6,719 bases of DNA from DASZQY01 sp048498575 (GTDB taxonomy: Bacteria; Pseudomonadota; Alphaproteobacteria; Rhizobiales; Kaistiaceae), in NCBI GenBank assembly GCA_048498575.1, contig JBEHXS010000149.1, forward strand, positions 1 through 6,719. Reading direction: 5' to 3'. The position numbers were made by a program, and so were the translations under genes. The notes under the pieces are model-generated. The model made no database searches and was not told the DNA's origin. It saw only the letters and a list, made by a program, of their open reading frames with translations. This document shows, piece by piece, positions 3,883 to 6,719 of the stretch (its first letter is position 1; each line of letters begins with the position of its first letter).

Positions 3883-6719
3883 TCAGTGGAAATTGCGGCC
3901 TTTCGGCATGACGGCGTGGGCGGCCTCTGCCTTCTCTTCCTCGAAGAAGCGGACGTTGCGGGGGTGGCGCGCGGCGTTGCGGGAGCGGCTGTCGTCGCCG
4001 GGCTGGCGCGCCACCTCGTCGGCGCGGGCGAGCGACGACAGGTCGGAAGCATCGGCGGAAAGCGTGGCCAGCATCGGCGAAAGGTCGTCGATACGGTCGG
4101 CGACGACGTGAATGACGCCTTTGGCGCTCTGGACCTTGCCGGTGACGGCGACCAGGCGCGAGCCCAGCACCACCGGCCGGTAGCGCTCGTAAGTCTTCGC
4201 CCAGACGATGATGTTGGCGATGTCGGTTTCGTCCTCCAGCGTCATGAAGATGACGCCCTTGGCGGTGCCCGGGCGCTGGCGGGTGATGACCAGGCCGGAG
4301 ACGGTGATGCGGGCGTTGTTCGGCAGGTCGCGCAGGGCGGACGCCGGGACGATATGCCGGCGCGCAAGATCGGTGCGCAGGAACGACAACGGGTGCCCTT
4401 TCAGCGACAGGCTGAGATAGCGGTAATCGTGAACGATGTGCTCGCCGATCAACATCGGGGGCAGGGCGAAATCGGGTTCCTTGCGGATGTCGGTGTGCTC
4501 GGGGATGTCGAACAGCGGCAGCTTGTCCTTCGCCTGCATCGAATCTTCGCCCCGCGCCGCCCATAGGGCATCGCGGCGATCAAGCCCGACGGAGCGGAAG
4601 GCATCGCCATCGGCCAGTCGCTCCAGCGCGGCCCGCGGCAGGTTCGTGCGCAGCCACAGGTCGCGCAGCGAATCGTAGCCGTCGTTACGCTTCTCCTGGA
4701 TCGTATCCGCGTCGTCCTTGCGCATGCCTTTAATCTGGCGGAGGCCGAGGCGCACGGCACAGCCCGTCCTGATGGCGGACGCCATCGAGACGTGAGAGGG
4801 GTGCAGAGTGGCGGGCGGTCGGTCTGGTGCCAGCGGTTCCAGTGTGCAGTCCCAGTCGGAATGGTTCACGTCGGGCGGCAGCACCACGACGCCGTGGCGC
4901 TCGGCGTCGCGCACGATCTGCGCGGGGGCGTAGAAGCCCATCGGCTGGGCGTTGAGCAGCGCGGCGCAGAAAACGTCGGGGTAGTGGACCTTGATCCAGG
5001 CTGAGGCATAGACCAGCAGGGCGAAGCTCGCGGCGTGGCTCTCGGGGAAACCGTAATCGCCGAAGCCTTCGATCTGGCGGAAGCAGCGCTCGGCGAATTG
5101 CTGCGTATAGCCGCGCTCGGTCATGCGGCCGATCATCTTCTCGCGATAGTTGCCGATGGTGCCGTTCCTGCGGAAGGTGGCCATGGCGCGGCGGAGGCCA
5201 TCGGCCTCGGCGGCGCTGAACTTCGCCGCATCCATGGCGATCTGCATCGCCTGTTCCTGGAAGAGCGGGACGCCTTTGGTGCGATACAAAATCCTCTCAA
5301 GCTCGTCGGGCGGTCCGTGTGCGGGCGACGGTGAGGGATATTCGACCTTCTCCGATCCCTCACGACGCTTCAGGTACGGGTGCACCATGCCGCCCTGGAT
5401 CGGACCCGGACGCACGATCGCGACCTCAATGACGAGATCGTAGAAACATTCAGGCTTAAGGCGCGGCAGCATCGACATCTGCGCCCGGCTTTCGACCTGG
5501 AAAACGCCGACCGTATCGGCGCGGCCGAGCATCCGGTAGAGGGCGGGATCCTCGACAGGCTCTGCCTGGCGGATGGTGTCGAGGGTGAGCTGCGCCCCGT
5601 ATTTCGCGGCGATGAAATCGATGGCGCGGCGGATGCACGACAGCATGCCGAGCGCCAGCACATCGACCTTCATCATGCCGACGGCGTCGAGATCGTCCTT
5701 GTCCCACTCGATGTGGGTGCGATCCTCCATTGCCGCATTCATCACCGGCACGCTTTCGTCGAGGCGGTCGTTGGTCATGACGAAGCCGCCGACGTGCTGG
5801 GAAAGATGGCGCGGGGAGCCGATCAGCTCGCGGCAGAGGGCAAGCACCTTCTTCAGGGAACGCTCGGCCGGATCGAGGCCGGCGCGGGTGACGTCCTCGT
5901 CGCGCACGCCATCGCTCGACCAGCCCCATGTGGTGGAGGCCAGCGCGCCGACCGTATCCTCCGACAGGCCGAATACCTTGCCGACATCGCGGATCGCAGA
6001 GCGCGTGCGGTAGGTGATGACGGTGGCGGCGATGCCGGCGCGTTCGCGCGAATATTTCTCGTAGATGTACTGCATCACCTCCTCGCGGCGCTCGTGCTCG
6101 AAATCGACGTCGATGTCGGGCGGCTCATTGCGGCTCGGCGAAATGAAGCGGGCGAACAGCAGGTTGGCTTTGGCGGGATCGACCTCGGTGATGCCGAGGC
6201 AGTAGCACACGACGGAGTTGGCGGCCGAGCCGCGCCCCTGGCAGAGGATGTGCTTGCCGCGGGCAAAGCGGACGATGTCATAGACGGTGAGGAAGTACGG
6301 CGCGTACTCGCGCCCGGCGATGATCGCGAGTTCCTCCGTAAGCTTTGTCCGGACTCTGTCCGGGATGCCGTCCGGATAACGAAACTTCGCGCCTTCCAAT
6401 GCGAAATGCGCGAGCGCTTCATCGGGAGTGCCAAATCCCCCCGTCGATTCTTCCGGGTAGTAGTAGCGCAGCTCGGCGAGACTGAAGGCGATGCGATCCA
6501 GCACGCGCAGGGTCTCGGCGATCGCCTCGGGATAGTCGGCGAACAGGCGCGCCATCTCCTCAGGCGGCTTCAGGTAGCGCTCGGCATTGGCGGCGAGGCG
6601 AAAGCCGGCACCGGCAAGCGTCGTTTTCTCGCGCACGCAGGTAACAACATCCTGGAGCGGGCGACGGTCGGGGTGGTGATAGTGGACGTCGTTGGTCGCC
6701 ATCAGCGGAACGCCGGCAT
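3883..6719 (-). CDS. dnaE2: Error-prone DNA polymerase DnaE2 (ImuC), N-terminally truncated by window edge
   Basis: The catalytic subunit of the ImuA-ImuB-DnaE2 mutasome, which copies damaged DNA with low fidelity during the SOS response. The open frame continues upstream of M1 at 6702 (codons for AGVPL precede it) and off the window, so that ATG is not the true start. About 940 residues of an expected 1,050-1,150 are visible. Counting from 6702: MATNDVHYHH (1-10) is the end of the PHP region; GRGSAANS (156-163) and PDIDVDF (195-201) are palm motifs, with D196 and D198 as the first two catalytic aspartates and D347 in MMKVDVLALGML as the third; RPGPIQGGMVHPYL (431-444) and GFGDYGFPESHAASFA (546-561) are conserved family blocks; helix-hairpin-helix region about 650-715; OB fold about 797-875; the C-terminus ends GRNFH, typical of DnaE2. 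All three catalytic acids are intact, so it looks functional. SOS control would be set upstream, outside the window. Confidence 0.96.
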   Translation of the reverse strand, partial: AGVPLMATNDVHYHHPDRRPLQDVVTCVREKTTLAGAGFRLAANAERYLKPPEEMARLFADYPEAIAETLRVLDRIAFSLAELRYYYPEESTGGFGTPDEALAHFALEGAKFRYPDGIPDRVRTKLTEELAIIAGREYAPYFLTVYDIVRFARGKHILCQGRGSAANSVVCYCLGITEVDPAKANLLFARFISPSRNEPPDIDVDFEHERREEVMQYIYEKYSRERAGIAATVITYRTRSAIRDVGKVFGLSEDTVGALASTTWGWSSDGVRDEDVTRAGLDPAERSLKKVLALCRELIGSPRHLSQHVGGFVMTNDRLDESVPVMNAAMEDRTHIEWDKDDLDAVGMMKVDVLALGMLSCIRRAIDFIAAKYGAQLTLDTIRQAEPVEDPALYRMLGRADTVGVFQVESRAQMSMLPRLKPECFYDLVIEVAIVRPGPIQGGMVHPYLKRREGSEKVEYPSPSPAHGPPDELERILYRTKGVPLFQEQAMQIAMDAAKFSAAEADGLRRAMATFRRNGTIGNYREKMIGRMTERGYTQQFAERCFRQIEGFGDYGFPESHAASFALLVYASAWIKVHYPDVFCAALLNAQPMGFYAPAQIVRDAERHGVVVLPPDVNHSDWDCTLEPLAPDRPPATLHPSHVSMASAIRTGCAVRLGLRQIKGMRKDDADTIQEKRNDGYDSLRDLWLRTNLPRAALERLADGDAFRSVGLDRRDALWAARGEDSMQAKDKLPLFDIPEHTDIRKEPDFALPPMLIGEHIVHDYRYLSLSLKGHPLSFLRTDLARRHIVPASALRDLPNNARITVSGLVITRQRPGTAKGVIFMTLEDETDIANIIVWAKTYERYRPVVLGSRLVAVTGKVQSAKGVIHVVADRIDDLSPMLATLSADASDLSSLARADEVARQPGDDSRSRNAARHPRNVRFFEEEKAEAAHAVMPKGRNFH

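Noticed and set aside
3745..4566. Plus-strand open frame of 273 codons, with a 259-codon minus-strand frame over much of the same region
   Set aside because: Both are shadows of lemA/dnaE2 in other frames. The dnaE2 frame shows the OB fold and the GRNFH terminus through this stretch.
6700..6702. ATG at 6702 as the start of dnaE2
   Set aside because: The reading frame stays open upstream with family-conserved residues (AGVPL) before it, and the PHP domain would be missing. The gene simply continues beyond the window.

Overview
This window is GC-rich, gene-dense bacterial chromosome, and every credible gene lies on the minus strand. The best fit is an alphaproteobacterium of the rhizobial or rhodospirillal type. 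The reasons are the close resemblance of the DnaE2 protein to alphaproteobacterial ImuC/DnaE2, the high-GC codon use (long spurious open frames sit antisense to the real genes), and the kinds of neighbours present. That taxonomic call is recall and inference, not a search result.

Reading in the direction of transcription (right to left): (1) 6719-3883 is most of dnaE2 (imuC), the error-prone DNA polymerase III alpha-like subunit of the imuAB-dnaE2 mutasome. Its N-terminal PHP region is cut off by the right edge. (2) 3882-3804 is a 79-base intergenic spacer carrying three separate inverted repeats and a strong ribosome binding site. (3) 3803-3243 is a LemA-family membrane protein. (4) After 42 bases comes 3200-2019, a four-helix membrane M48 (HtpX-like) zinc protease with an unusual glycine/serine-rich loop and a proline-rich tail. 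(5) 2018-1940 is a 79-base spacer with a two-tier hairpin just after the protease stop codon and a weak promoter candidate. (6) 1939-1148 is a short citrate synthase-fold protein of the citryl-CoA lyase type that appears to lack two of the three usual catalytic residues. (7) Overlapping it by ATGA is 1151-1, a PaaK-like (phenylacetate-CoA ligase family) adenylate-forming CoA ligase cut off by the left edge.

The seven regions form three functional blocks. dnaE2 belongs to damage-induced mutagenic translesion synthesis; its usual partners imuA and imuB would lie beyond the right edge. The lemA-M48 pair is a probable envelope quality-control operon. The CoA ligase and citrate synthase-like pair is translationally coupled and probably forms one catabolic step: activate a carboxylic acid to its CoA thioester, then act on that thioester. 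Its substrate is not identifiable from sequence. The coupled pair, and the TPM-like glycine loop in the LemA-linked protease, are the parts most worth following up. I see no RNA genes, mobile elements, CRISPR arrays or plus-strand genes. No stretch over 300 bases lacks a gene.
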